Assembly (NCBI GenBank): GCA_964017155.1
Contig: OZ024867.1
Location: forward strand, 29,954,312-30,018,311
Reading direction: 5' to 3'
Origin: Oasisia sp. SBJ-2009
Taxonomy: Eukaryota; Annelida; Polychaeta; Sabellida; Siboglinidae
DNA: 64,000 bases
Within the stretch, counting starts at the first letter, position 1. Each line of letters opens with the position of its first letter. This document shows positions 36,780-51,069 of the stretch, piece after piece. The notes below the pieces were generated by a model. The model was not told the origin of the DNA. It did not search any database and saw only the letters and a program-made list of their open reading frames with translations. The translations under genes were made by a program, and so were the position numbers.

Positions 36780-37415
36780 TCCACGAGAAGTCGTTGTTTT
36801 TCGTTCACATCAACCACTTGTGTTTGCTCAGCAACTACTTTCCATATCGTCAGCAATTGGTTCTCAAGTGGTGATGCAGTTCTGTTGTTTAACATAAATG
36901 CTAAGTATTAACTTGGCGATTAACAGAAAGCTTCGCACACACAACCGTGACTCGTCATTCCAAGTTGGTCTTATCACGATGACATTGACATATTCACGAT
37001 GTGATCTCCGGTGACAGTATTGTCCATCAATCATTCGCTACATTGATATTAATAATTTCATTTAAACGGCTACACACCTGGTCAACACAGGTTTAATTTC
37101 ATTCGAACGTTCCTGTGTTCCACGCAGCCTTTCATCATCCCTAACAAGTTCCACACTATTCCAGAAGTACCAATGTATGTTCCACGGCAAGTTAGTTTTT
37201 GTGTTCACGTCAACCACTAATGTTTCCGCTGCAGTTATCTCCACGTGAACCGTCAGCAACTTGTGTGTTCTGCGATGTTTATGTAGTCGTAGTGTTTAAC
37301 AGAAACGCTAAGTGTCACATTGGCGATAGTCACAAAAGCTTCGCACACACAGCATAAATTCGGCAATCCAAGTTGGTCTTCTAAACGATGACATTTACAT
37401 ACTCACAACGTGTAT
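36780..37415. repeat. diverged tandem duplication (~400 bp) upstream of GPCR 3
   Basis: The block with GTTCACATCAACCACT..TGTTT, CGTCAGCAA.TTG, AACAGAAA.GCT and GCTTCGCACACACA (copy 1 about 36790-37000) recurs at about 37195-37410, with the last phrase near 36930 and 37338. It lies 0.2-0.8 kb upstream of the receptor start, so it may duplicate regulatory DNA. Confidence 0.7.
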
Positions 37416-38030
37416 GAATTCCTGTTGCCTGTCCTAATAAGTTCCACACAACTCGCGACTCTGTGCCAGAACTCTTGATGTTAGCATTACGCCTGTCCCG
37501 TGAATCTTTAACGCCAAGACTGTCTTGTAATAAAGGCAACGAAATGCAATGCTAATAAGCAACGCCTTTTCAGTTCTCGGGTTGCAATTTCATTCGGCGT
37601 CTACTGGTAAATGTCACTGTTAATCTCCTCCGCTGCACGCAAATTTCTAATAACCAACACCGAAGGTAATTGCTCAGAGCGCACCTGTTACTGAGATTAG
37701 ACATGCTCCAGGCATTCATTGGAAGCATAACCTAAATGGACAACGCGAGTAGTTCCTCGTTACCAAAGTAGACTTGTTATCCCCTCTAGTCGAGCAGCGG
37801 GCACATTCTCTGAAACCGTCATTAAATAGCTAATTTGCTGAAAGCGCTGGTGACAGCAAGTAAGATCTGCGTTAAGCACTGCAGTATAGCCGTGGATAGG
37901 AGGTTAGACGACTGCCACTTCGCTTTCGAAATCATACCATTCCAATACATTTTATACTTTCGATATTAAAATCTCGTTCTAATACTAGATTTAGTATAAT
38001 GAAATACTGAATATGGAGCGATGTTACACG
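37416..38030. other. no gene seen
   Basis: Unique-looking sequence without coding or repeat signals that I can support. Confidence 0.45.
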
Positions 38031-38170
38031 TCTTCATCAAATTGGTCTATCCGCCTCAGTTAAAAATATTGACTACGACATTCTTGTTAGACTTTATCAA
38101 CGTGATACAGCACTGAGTTCGTTTTCTTCATATTTCACTGATAGACGGCAATCCATTAATATAATATACT
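38030..38170 (+). mobile_element. short fragment of a non-LTR reverse transcriptase
   Basis: Translates to NIDYDILVRL, then ALSSFSSYFTDRRQSINI without a stop. These match the segment after motif A in CR1/Jockey-type enzymes (DHDILLxRL ... FxSYLxxRxQ). About 45 codons only; the flanks are not recognisable. Confidence 0.6.
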
Positions 38171-39690
38171 TTAATGTAAACATTATTATGTGATGTGCAT
38201 ATCGCGTATTTATTAGCAATTCACTGTTTCACTCTGCTACACTGCGCCATGTTCCACGTCAGCAGCGCATGCGCACATTAACAATGTTAGCTTCGTTAGG
38301 CTGATCGGTAAAAGATGATAAATGCAATTTGTTTTCGACGTTATGGTTAAATAGCATAGAAACCGTGACCGATTACACCACGGGAGGAATGTAGCATGTC
38401 TCCTTGCGATATTATTCATACCGTCTGACGATAATCTCGCACGTGGGAAGAATTTCGTTGTTTTGAATGTTGTCTAGAAGTGCGGCCACCACACGGAGTA
38501 GGAGTAATCGAAAGTTATTTTTCCACAATTCCCGCATCATAAACAACTGCAAATTTGTATTTCTATTTATATTTGAGTGAACATAAGTTTAATATTGAAT
38601 ATTGTTAATTGTATAGTATTATCTTATAAAAGTGTGTTTTTATTTTCCTTTTTATTCCATAATTTGCATGACAGCCAAATAGTGTTTACGTCCTAGTCGG
38701 GTTAAGGCCGCCCTTATGGTAACGTCGGGTATGCATATGCAACCAGACGGACTTGAGGGGTAAAAGTGCTGCCACCTCGCGTAGTCTGGGTAATTGAGGC
38801 TACATTACTTATTGGCATGCTGGTGGCGCTACCTGGCGACCAACACGGAATAACCAAATGCCAAAATGGAACGTCTATTCGCCAGCGGAAACGATTCATG
38901 TAGCAACAAGCAATTATTATTGTGATACTGATGTCAATTGGAAACTGGAGTCCGCTATGTGCTAAGTTATCGATAGTTGTGACGGGTGATTAGCTGCATT
39001 ATTTGGGGGAGGGGCATAATTATCATTGTTGGGGGAAGGGGGCTGGATTAAGATTATATTGATTAGGGTTCGAGTGTATGTTTCCCTGTTAATCTATCTC
39101 TTTTTTGGAGAGCCCGTAATTACATTTGGGCGGCATTTTTCTGCGCATGGTTGACAGACATACCGTCACAACAACAACCTGCACCCCAGAATGGCCAGAG
39201 ATAGCGAGAAGAGTGAATGCAGAAATACTGAATCCGACGTGTTCTGTGTTTATACTAATTTAGTAAGACCACTTTCCTAAAATATAGTTGTTTTCTTCAT
39301 TCTTCTTGGGAATAAATATATGGCATACGCAAGTAAATAGCATAAACAGCATGATTATTAAATACTGTTTTAATGTTAATTGCAATACAGGCTTTCCCAT
39401 TGTTGACCACGGTATAGAATCAGCTAAACACTCCACGGCCTAACACTGCCTGGTAATGTCTCGTTCTACATAGATTGGTCTTCAGCACATAGCACCACAT
39501 AAGAACTTCATACTTGACCGTCAAGCTATCTGATTGTGTTTGCTATAAAATGAAACAAGGATACCGACTGATCTCTTTGGCCACGTAAATGTAATTATAC
39601 ATAGAAGATACAGCGAAGTTTCTTCGCCTTTCTTCGGACAGTCTTGCATAGTGTTGAAAGGTACACAAGCTGGTGATGGAGGAAAATCTT
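38171..39690. other. intergenic DNA, G-rich patch
   Basis: No gene supported. A plus-strand G-rich patch at 39004-39045 has four runs of four or more Gs (GGGGGAGGGG and GGGGGAAGGGGG) about 20 bases apart and could form a quadruplex. Confidence 0.45.
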
Positions 39691-39696
39691 ATAGCG

Positions 39697-40233
<537 letters not shown>

Positions 40234-40774
40234 GGTCTTACTTAAAGCTAATGATTGCGAAACAAGTAACAATAACCCGCACAACTTGTATCGTAAGCTT
40301 GCTTGTAAAAATGATCTCACCATGTAATCAAATGAAAAGGTACTACCCACATACATTAGCTGGCCTATTTGTATATTGCTGTATGAAACATTAAATACAA
40401 TTAATGAGTTGCATATTCGATAGACTATACATCTAAATGTATTGCCTAAGCACTTAATTAAGATTATTACCGTGTGCAAGCATCATACAAAGAGGAACAT
40501 CCGTTAATTACAAACACAAAGCTAAGGATAAAAAATAAGTGAACCTTTAATGGCAATGACAATAAAACAGTGTCAGTAATACAGTTAATGCACTAACTGT
40601 ATTATTAATACCGCTGTTTTCGACGCAATGCGGCATTTGTCTCTAAAGTGATTGAACTGGTTGTAGAAAACACCTTGGTGATAAAATGTTTGAATGTGAA
40701 CGGAAAGGTTACATGAAAGACTAGCAACGCCGCGAGAGCATTGATGTACAAATCGATTTAGTCTTCTGTATTAA
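40234..40774. other. no gene seen
   Basis: AT-rich sequence without features that I can support. Confidence 0.45.
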
Positions 40775-40895
40775 TTGCAGCGTGGTTGGATGCTTCTCAG
40801 CGAGATGGCGTTTGATCTAATCTAACAGGTATGTGAGGGAGTAAAGTGTAAAGCGCTTTGAGCAATCCTAATGATTAGATAGTGCGCTATATAAA
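40775..40895 (+). mobile_element. 5'-truncated SINE (3' third)
   Basis: Contains GGATGCTTCTCAGCGAGAT and GTGTAAAGCGCTTTGAGCAA, ending GCGCTATATAAA, matching 325-440 of the first SINE. The tRNA head is absent. Confidence 0.75.
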
Positions 40896-41826
40896 CACTT
40901 ATCTCTCTTATGTCCGCCACCGTGGTACACAATTGAGTTGTCTCTCTGGTGGTTCGGTATCGTCGCCGTGTGCTCTGTGACTGTTGAAAACATTCGTTTT
41001 TTCCCTGCCCAAATTGTTTGTGTGTTGTAGTCTCATATAACTAAACTGCAATTATCTAGCACATAAATGAATGTTCTACACGCAAATAAATGAATGCGCC
41101 TTCGTTCATGCAGTGTATAAAGTATTTCAGTATAAGACAATAGCTCTGCAAATGTTCTAGACTTAAAGTAATGATTGTACATTCATTCCTTCAGTGAATA
41201 TTATTGTTTTATTATTTTAAAAGTAATATAATTTAACTGCAATTGTTCTACACGTTATTTAATTAACGCACATTCGTCGATGCGGTGAACGTAATACTTC
41301 AACTTAATAACAACATGCTTGTTTTGTTATTTGCAAATAACTGTGCTTATTTGTTGTTGTTTATTGATTGTGTGATATGAATCTATCCATTAGATATACT
41401 AAAAGCAGTACCGCAATGCATTACTTTGATTCACGCTAGATACAGGCATATACAATTCTTCATTTAATTGTAGGTCTAAAGTATTTTAATTTACTTATAA
41501 TTTGTAGTTCTTTATTTCTTTGAATACAGTACGAAACAGTGTCACACATAATGTTTGGCAAAGTTGCTTAAATTAATTTGTATACACTTTAACGTCATTG
41601 TTATTCTGATTTAAACGTAGGACACATACATAATATATGTTTATATTTATAAGTGTGTTGTTTATTATCATTTCCTAATGTAAATTGTTATTCTAAATTT
41701 GTTACAATTTTTTTTATAAAATAATATATTCCCTATTTTTTAAATATACCTTTATTATAATTATAAATGGGTATATTATTAGCATTATTACCATTGCGAT
41801 TATGATGATGATTAGTATTATTACTA
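40896..41826. other. AT-rich DNA, no gene seen
   Basis: No coding signal. A loose repeat of CTGCAATT.T.TA.CAC..A.ATAAAT, a CATTC.T.CA phrase and an AATA.TT.A..T phrase recurs at about 41047, 41120 and 41240. Confidence 0.4.
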
Positions 41827-43169
41827 CCACTGCCACTGCCACTGCCACTGCCACTGCCACTGCCACTGCCACTGCCACTGCCACTGCCACTGCCACTGCC
41901 ACTGCCACTGCCACTGCCACTGCCACTGCCACTGCCACTGCCACTGCCACTGCCACTGCCACTGCCACTGCCACTGCCACTGCCACTGCCACTGCCACTG
42001 CCACTGCCACTGCCACTGCCACTGCCACTGCCACTGCCACTGCCACTGCCACTGCCACTGCCACTGCCACTGCCACTGCCACTGCCACTGCCACTGCCAC
42101 TGCCACTGCCACTGCCACTGCCACTGCCACTGCCACTGCCACTGCCACTGCCACTGCCACTGCCACTGCCACTGCCACTGCCACTGCCACTGCCACTGCC
42201 ACTGCCACTGCCACTGCCACTGCCACTGCCACTGCCACTGCCACTGCCACTGCCACTGCCACTGCCACTGCCACTGCCACTGCCACTGCCACTGCCACTG
42301 CCACTGCCACTGCCACTGCCACTGCCACTGCCACTGCCACTGCCACTGCCACTGCCACTGCCACTGCCACTGCCACTGCCACTGCCACTGCCACTGCCAC
42401 TGCCACTGCCACTGCCACTGCCACTGCCACTGCCACTGCCACTGCCACTGCCACTGCCACTGCCACTGCCACTGCCACTGCCACTGCCACTGCCACTGCC
42501 ACTGCCACTGCCACTGCCACTGCCACTGCCACTGCCACTGCCACTGCCACTGCCACTGCCACTGCCACTGCCACTGCCACTGCCACGGCCACGGCCACGG
42601 CCACGGCCACGGCCACGGCCACGGCCACGGCCACGGCCACGGCCACGGCGCACGGCCACGGCCACGGCCACGGCCACGGCCACTGCCACTGCCACTGCCA
42701 CTGCCACTGCCACTGCCACTGCCACTGCCACTGCCACTGCCACGGCCACGGCCACGGCCACGGCCACGGCCACGGCCACGGCCACGGCCACGGCCACGGC
42801 CACGGCCACGGCCACGGCCACGGCCACGGCCACGGCCACGGCCACGGCCACGGCCACGGCCACGGCCACGGCCACTGCCACTGCCACTGCCACTGCCACT
42901 GCCACTGCCACTGCCACTGCCACTGCCACTGCCACTGCCACTGCCACTGCCACTGCCACTGCCACTGCCACTGCCACTGCCACTGCCACTGCCACTGCCA
43001 CTGCCACTGCCACTGCCACTGCCACTGCCACTGCCACTGCCACTGCCACTGCCACTGCCACTGCCACTGCCACTGCCACTGCCACTGCCACTGCCACTGC
43101 CACTGCCACTGCCACTGCCACTGCCACTGCCACTGCCACTGCCACTGCCACTGCCACTGCCACTGCCAC
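41827..43169. repeat. 1.34-kb hexanucleotide array (CCACTG)n/(CCACGG)n
   Basis: CCACTG at 41827-42582, CCACGG at 42583-42679 (one frame-breaking GCG at ~42648), CCACTG at 42680-42739, CCACGG at 42740-42871, CCACTG at 42872-43169. Only one base differs between the two units, and zone borders are sharp. Open frames of several hundred codons (Thr/Ala, Val/Ala, Gly/Ser, Trp/Gln) run through it on both strands; none has an initiating context or homology. Confidence 0.97.
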
Positions 43170-43176
43170 AGAAGGC

Positions 43177-43710
<534 letters not shown>

Positions 43711-43775
43711 TTCTACTACTACTTGTATTACTACTTGTAATACTACTATTACTACTACTATTACTGTTATTATTA

Positions 43776-44770
43776 TTTTATTTGAATTGCTGTGAACTAC
43801 ACATTTTATCTGAAACTTGATTGTAAATATTTCAGAGTGTGGCAGGTGATGATGGCGCATTGAAGAAAACACGATATACCACGTCGTCGTGATATTACGC
43901 TTTTACTGCAACTACAAGTTAATTGGGGTCGGTGGCGGAAGTGACAGGGGCAACTGGATATGTGTTTAGCTCACTCGTCAATACAACTACTACATTCATG
44001 AACACTACACTGCTGTAGCCCGACCTCTTTCCGTTCAACACGCAGTACTCTAATGAGAAGCTACACGGAGTCACGTCCACCGTAGCAGAAACACGTAATA
44101 ACTACATCAGGAGTAAGGTCGTTTTTGTGAATATTTTGATTGTGAATAATTGTTGACAGAATCTATGGAACACCTGCGATAACTTGACATGCGTTCTCCG
44201 TGTGTGCCATACACGATATGCTATTCACCATGTTCCAAAATCAACTAATATTCTAGTTACATAAACAAAACACTGGTGTAAAACGATGCCTTTCTGTAAA
44301 ACAAAACGCCGTTTTCGTGAACTAAAATGATAAGTTAAAAGCGATAACGAATCTTGGCTGCCATAGGATTGACGTAAATACCATTACGTGTGAATTGCCT
44401 GACGCATTTCAAATTTAAGGTCACCTGGATAGTAACTGTTGTATACAGCAAACATTTACCGAATCTCAGCACAACGTGTGACAAAAACTAAGTAAAATAT
44501 GCTTTAACTTGGCTGGTATTGTTTAGCTCTTCAAAACATTTATATTCATATTTATATTCTATCGGTTAAGCTTTCGTGTCCAGAACAGCTATGTGTATAT
44601 TCAAGAAAAATCAATGCAAACATACGTCATCTTAATATTACGTTTGGCTATTTTCTATACAACGTCAACTAGATAGAGACCAAAGAAAAATGGGTTGAGG
44701 CCTATCAAATAAGATTGTTTATTGTCTGCCTGTATGTGTGCATGCATACTTGTGTGATTGGAGTAAGTGG
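43776..44770. other. no gene seen
   Basis: Unique-looking sequence between two giant arrays. Confidence 0.45.
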
Positions 44771-44772
<2 letters not shown>

Positions 44773-44838
<66 letters not shown>

Positions 44839-46048
44839 GCGTGTGCGTGTGCGTGTGCGTGTGCGTGTGCGTGTGCGTGTGCGTGTGCGTGTGCGTGTGC
44901 GTGTGCGTGTGCGTGTGCGTGTGCGTGTGCGTGTGCGTGTGCGTGTGCGTGTGCGTGTGCGTGTGCGTGTGCGTGTGCGTGTGCGTGTGCGTGTGCGTGT
45001 GCGTGTGCGTGTGCGTGTGCGTGTGCGTGTGCGTGTGCGTGTGCGTGTGCGTGTGCGTGTGCGTGTGCGTGTGCGTGTGCGTGTGCGTGTGCGTGTGCGT
45101 GTGCGTGTGCGTGTGCGTGTGCGTGTGCGTGTGCGTGTGCGTGTGCGTGTGCGTGTGCGTGTGCGTGTGCGTGTGCGTGTGCGTGTGCGTGTGCGTGTGC
45201 GTGTGCGTGTGCGTGTGCGTGTGCGTGTGCGTGTGCGTGTGCGTGTGCGTGTGCGTGTGCGTGTGCGTGTGCGTGTGCGTGTGCGTGTGCGTGTGCGTGT
45301 GCGTGTGCGTGTGCGTGTGCGTGTGCGTGTGCGTGTGCGTGTGCGTGTGCGTGTGCGTGTGCGTGTGCGTGTGCGTGTGCGTGTGCGTGTGCGTGTGCGT
45401 GTGCGTGTGCGTGTGCGTGTGCGTGTGCGTGTGCGTGTGCGTGTGCGTGTGCGTGTGCGTGTGCGTGTGCGTGTGCGTGTGCGTGTGCGTGTGCGTGTGC
45501 GTGTGCGTGTGCGTGTGCGTGTGCGTGTGCGTGTGCGTGTGCGTGTGCGTGTGCGTGTGCGTGTGCGTGTGCGTGTGCGTGTGCGTGTGCGTGTGCGTGT
45601 GCGTGTGCGTGTGCGTGTGCGTGTGCGTGTGCGTGTGCGTGTGCGTGTGCGTGTGCGTGTGCGTGTGCGTGTGCGTGTGCGTGTGCGTGTGCGTGTGCGT
45701 GTGCGTGTGCGTGTGCGTGTGCGTGTGCGTGTGCGTGTGCGTGTGCGTGTGCGTGTGCGTGTGCGTGTGCGTGTGCGTGTGCGTGTGCGTGTGCGTGTGC
45801 GTGTGCGTGTGCGTGTGCGTGTGCGTGTGCGTGTGCGTGTGCGTGTGCGTGTGCGTGTGCGTGTGCGTGTGCGTGTGCGTGTGCGTGTGCGTGTGCGTGT
45901 GCGTGTGCGTGTGCGTGTGCGTGTGCGTGTGCGTGTGCGTGTGCGTGTGCGTGTGCGTGTCCGTGTCCGTGTCCGTGTCCGTGTCCGTGTCCGTGCCGTG
46001 TCCGTGTCCGTGTCCGTGTCCGTGTCCGTGTCCGTGTCCGTGTCCGTG
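44773..46048. repeat. 1.27-kb array: (GA)n, (GTGTGC)n, (GTGTCC)n
   Basis: (GA)n at 44773-44833, about 187 perfect GTGTGC units at 44836-45958, then GTGTCC units to 46048 with one shortened unit near 45995. The long core has no visible substitution. Open frames in all directions are artefacts. Confidence 0.97.
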
Positions 46049-46429
46049 TTTGATTGTGGGTATGTGTGTGTGTTTATGTGTGTGGGTATGTGCATATATG
46101 TGCGAGCGCTTGTGAATGTGCATCGCTCTAAAATATTGCATTATAAGAAAAAAATTGGAAATAAGAATAACAATTAGAAAAGAGAATAAGGAATGTGTTA
46201 ATAACCTTCCCGAAATACGATGCAAAACGTTGTTCAGATCGTGCAAGTAGCACAGTCCCTAAAACTGTCTTATCATACAGAGATATACAGAAACACATAC
46301 AACTATACATAGATATACATTTACACACTAGTACATATGTATAGTGCATGTATATTATGTTTTACAACAAACTTGCGTTAGCAATCACGACCCTTAGAGA
46401 GATCAAATGAGAGACAAAAAACATGACAA
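46049..46429. other. no gene seen
   Basis: TG-rich decay to about 46125, then unique-looking sequence. Confidence 0.45.
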
Positions 46430-46895
46430 GGAAATTCAAAGAAGAATCACAGCCGGATGGACAGTACTGGTCAAGCACCTCGACATATTCTAGGGTAACA
46501 TAGGGACATGCTTGAAGAGACAAATCTACACCTCATGCGTACTTCTAGCACCAACCACCCATGCCAAGAACAAGCTAGCAGCCGCACAAACATAGATGGA
46601 AATGAGTATGTCAAACGTCACATACCGGGACAGAAAAACATCAGGGTAAGAGAAAAGACAAAGGTCACATATGTGACTGAACATGCCAGGAGACGGAAGT
46701 GGACCTGGGCAGGACACGTCACCAGGATACGAGATAACCGAAACCCTACGAAATGAAAAGACATTCAGAAAGACCGGCGAGAGGTTGGAACTAGACGACT
46801 ACTGGAAGGGTTCCATCTGGCAGAGGATAGCGCAAGATAGGCAGATGTGGAAGCAGCATGCTGAGCCCTTCGCCCAAACACGGGACACTACGGCG

Positions 46896-46928
<33 letters not shown>
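46430..46928 (+). mobile_element. RTE-like non-LTR retrotransposon 3' end, copy 2
   Basis: Pieces in shifting frames read CLKRQIYTSCV, AKNKLAAAQT, RRRKWTWAGHVTRIRDNR and ELDDYWKGSIWQRIAQDRQM, then [15 protein letters not shown] and a stop at 46896-46898. A (GATGAT)n tail runs to about 46928 and then (TA)n. It matches copy 1 at 19270-19796 over its whole length, but about 60 bp of the part after the DNR motif are missing. Confidence 0.7.
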
Positions 46929-47515
<587 letters not shown>

Positions 47516-48598
47516 ATTATGGTGAAGTATATTAATATCAGCTATGAGTATATATAACCTAAGTTGAATGTTTAATGTGTGTTATGTGGCTATATCGAAA
47601 ATTTAACTATTACGTAAATAGAATGCACGGTATATGCCAACATACTGCGTGTAACATAATGTTATGATTATTAATAACACAACATTACATTTGTGGTATG
47701 ACGAATTCTGATAAACGTTTTATTCAAATGCTTATATTTTAAATTGAGATGATCCCAGTAACTGTGAATATCGAAACTAGTTAAGAAACCAAGGAGACAG
47801 AAAGAACGGCTGTTATGTAAAAGGACAGGATATAGAATAGTGGATGTACTCATTTTCATTGGACACGCGCATTGGATATGCATATGTTGTGTTAAATGAC
47901 GAACTTTGACTATCGCTTCTACTAACAGGATATATTAGTTCCAATTTCACCGTATTTTAGCAGTATCGATTAGCCGTGGGTGTTTGGTCAAAGAATGCAG
48001 TAGATATTATCATATGTCAATGGTTCATCCAACGCGACAAACAGAACGACGGACACTGAACTATAGGAGCACTATGTCCAGTCAATACTCTGACGTCATA
48101 TTAATGCGCCGTCGTTCGTAAAACTTAATTAGCATTATATTATGAGACATCTTGCAATAAACGACCGAATATGTAATCAAATTAATGCATACCTAGGAAG
48201 CCTCTTTGACGCTGCAGAACTCAAAATATGAGGTACTAAACTCCAAAAGTACAATTTGATGGCGTCACATAACACAAAGATAATGGTGTCATCACATTGA
48301 CAAATTAACTAATAGGCTTTAGGGATATGTACTCTGACGTGTGGACACTAACATTTACCAACCAATCAGCAAAAACAAATTGATAAATGGGGAACCTATA
48401 TGATCTCTAAGGCGCGCTGATATGCAACTCGGGCCTGTGACGTAATCGCACTCTTTACGCGCGCATTGTTCGTTTCTTTGATTTCAATTCTTCTTTTAAT
48501 TAGTTTACACTACAACTGTTATCAATATAAGGCATATCTACAACGTTGGGTAATAATGTTGGATGCAAAGGTTGAATGCATCGTAACCAGGTAACGGG
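47516..48598. other. no gene seen
   Basis: Unique-looking AT-rich sequence up to the foldback element. Confidence 0.45.
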
Positions 48599-48624
48599 AC
48601 GCTGGGTCCGTGTATATACCGTTT

Positions 48625-48850
48625 TTTCCTTTTTCGTTTTCAAATTTGCGAACGAAAAACGGATAACGAATTCCTTTTTCGTTTTTCGTTTTCAAATTTG
48701 CGAACGAAAAACGAAAAACCAATTCCTTTTTCGTTTTTCGTTTTCAAAAGTGAAGTAAGAAAAACGAAAAACGAATTCGTTTTTCGTTTTTCGTTTTCAA
48801 AAGTGAAGTAAGAAAAACGAAAAACGAATTAGTTTTTCGTTTTTCGTTTT
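48625..48850. repeat. foldback terminal tandem blocks (left)
   Basis: Repeated TTTTTCGTTTTTCGTTTTC with alternating spacers AAATTTGCGAACG and AAAAGTGAAGTAAG. The mirror copy is at 54705-54925; a second left copy is at 49410-49540. The unit is itself palindromic: AAAAACGAAAAACG follows each TTTTTCGTTTTTCG. Confidence 0.85.
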
Positions 48851-50778
48851 TGCATTTAGGATGCTTCGGTCGCACTGCCACTTCGGGTGGCCGGTAAAAT
48901 TGGTAGTTTCGGCGGAAAACTTCGGTCGCACTGGCAACGTTTTGAAAACAAACTCACAGAAATTGCATCGGCGAAGTGGTATATCTATATGTACCTACAG
49001 GTGAATATTGGTCATTTCGGCGCTGTTTTTATGTTTCGACAATTTTATAAAATGTACTCAACCTTGTATATAATAGATCGAAAGATGGATAAATCGAGAG
49101 TAGATGTATTTATTGTGTAACTGCAACTATGTGATGCAATAGTTATTTTAAATTTAGTTTGTAAAATATTTGACTTAGGAGGCCCCTATTATGACTAATA
49201 AATAGTCGCTATCTTAGTGTGAGGCAATATTATAGAATTGTAGAGTGAAAATGTTATTCTAGTTTTGAATAATATGCTTCAACCTAGTTATAGGTCCAAT
49301 TGTTCAAGAACATCTGTTTGTTATATTATCAATATGTTTAATCCAGTTTAAATGCGAGATTAATGTAAAGCCCAACATGTTAAACTGGTTAAATCTCTCA
49401 ATAAATTCGAAAAACGAATTCCTTTTTCGTTTTTCGTTTTCAAAAGTGAAGTAAGAAAAACGAAAAACGAATTCGTTTTTCGTTTTTCGTTTTCAAAAAT
49501 GAAATAAGAAAAACGAAAAACGAATTCGTTTTTCGTTTTTGCATTTAGGATGCTTCGGTCGTACTGCCACATCGGGTGGCCGGTAAAAATTGGTAGTTTC
49601 GGCGGGATGCCTCGGTCGCACTGGCAACGTTTTGAAAACAAACTCACAGAAATTGCATCGGCGAAGTGGTATATCTATATGTACCTACAGGTGAATATTG
49701 GTCATTTCGGCGCTGTTTTTATGTTTCGACAATTTTATAAAATGTACTCAACCTTGTATATAATAGATCGAAAGATGGATAAATCGAGAGTAGATGTATT
49801 TATTGTGTAACTGCAACTATGTGATGCAATAGTTATTTTAAATTTAGTTTGTAAAATATTTGACTTAGGAGGCCCCTATTATGACTAATAAATAGTCGCT
49901 ATCTTAGGGGCCACTTTGGGTTTTTAAATTAACTATTTTTTATGTAATTATTGATTTCCATTGACGGACCATTACGGATAGCCCAATTGTATTTAGGAGC
50001 ATGTATATTGCTGAGTATTGTTTATTAACATTTGCTACTTTATGCATATTGTAAGTAGAGGATATGTGGTAAAAATATAATACGTTTATGGCTTAATGTG
50101 TTGCTAGAGTTAGTGTTAATTCATTATTATTTTGCATAAGTAGTAATTTACAACAACAAAAGTATGTTTGCACCCGTGTGTAATATGCTGCTTTACATAA
50201 TGTATCAGTCTTTTTAAAATTGTGATTGGTTATGTTTTTATTAAACAAATATAGATATTGTTTATTGTGTGAGGCATACTATTTTTAATACTCTTTTTTT
50301 AAAATGTATATTATGTCCTGAATGTATGTAATCTGCTGTGTGCTGGTTTGAAATGATTATGGATATTTCTGGTTTGTGTTATCTGCCAATTTTGAAAGTA
50401 TGCGGGTAATGTTTTATGTTTATATTTATAATAAAATTATAATATAATTACAATAAGTTGGTATTCAACTTTTGCTTAAACATTAATTCTATGTGGGAGC
50501 TATATTTATTTGAAAATATTATTCTTACAAGTTGTTTTGCAATTTGTTTATTCAATTACACTTGTGTCTCTAGATCAGTAGATGGTAATTAGTGTGAGGC
50601 AATATTATAGAATTGTAGAGTGAAAATGTTATTCTAGTTTTGAATAATATGCTTCAACCTAGTTATAGGTCCAATTGTTCAAGAACATCTGTTTGTTATA
50701 TTATCAATATGTTTAATCCAGTTTAAATGCGAGATTAATGTAAAGCCCAACATGTTAAACTGGTTAAATCTCTCAATA
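48851..50778. repeat. rearranged direct duplication inside the left arm
   Basis: 48926-49216 is identical, as far as I can see, to 49620-49910. At 49217 the sequence jumps: 49217-49402 is identical to 50592-50777. At 49403 it jumps back into the terminal TTTTTCG block. The first 0.7 kb of the arm is therefore a spliced copy of two separate parts of the following 1.3 kb. The right arm has no such extra copy. Confidence 0.8.
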
Positions 50779-51069
50779 TCTACACTGTCAATTGTTAATG
50801 TTACTTCATCAACCTATTTATTAGGCATTTGAAAAAAACTTTTGTTTTATTAATATTTTAATGGTAATGTATAATAATAACACAAGTGTTATTGAGTTGG
50901 GTTGACGTTATACAATAAAATACAATTAACACATCTGTATGTAGTTTTAGCTATATGTTTATTATAGATCTTTATTAATCAAATATTCAATATTCACTGT
51001 GTTTCTGTCATCTGTGAAGGTTTTAATTGTAATTGTATCATCAAGTATCATGAGCAAAAGTTATCTTAC

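Noticed and set aside
44705..46246. Open frames of over 400 codons in five frames (Thr-His, Arg-Thr, Val-Arg, Ala-Cys, Cys-Val)
   Set aside because: Products of the GTGTGC array; no real gene would be open in all frames.
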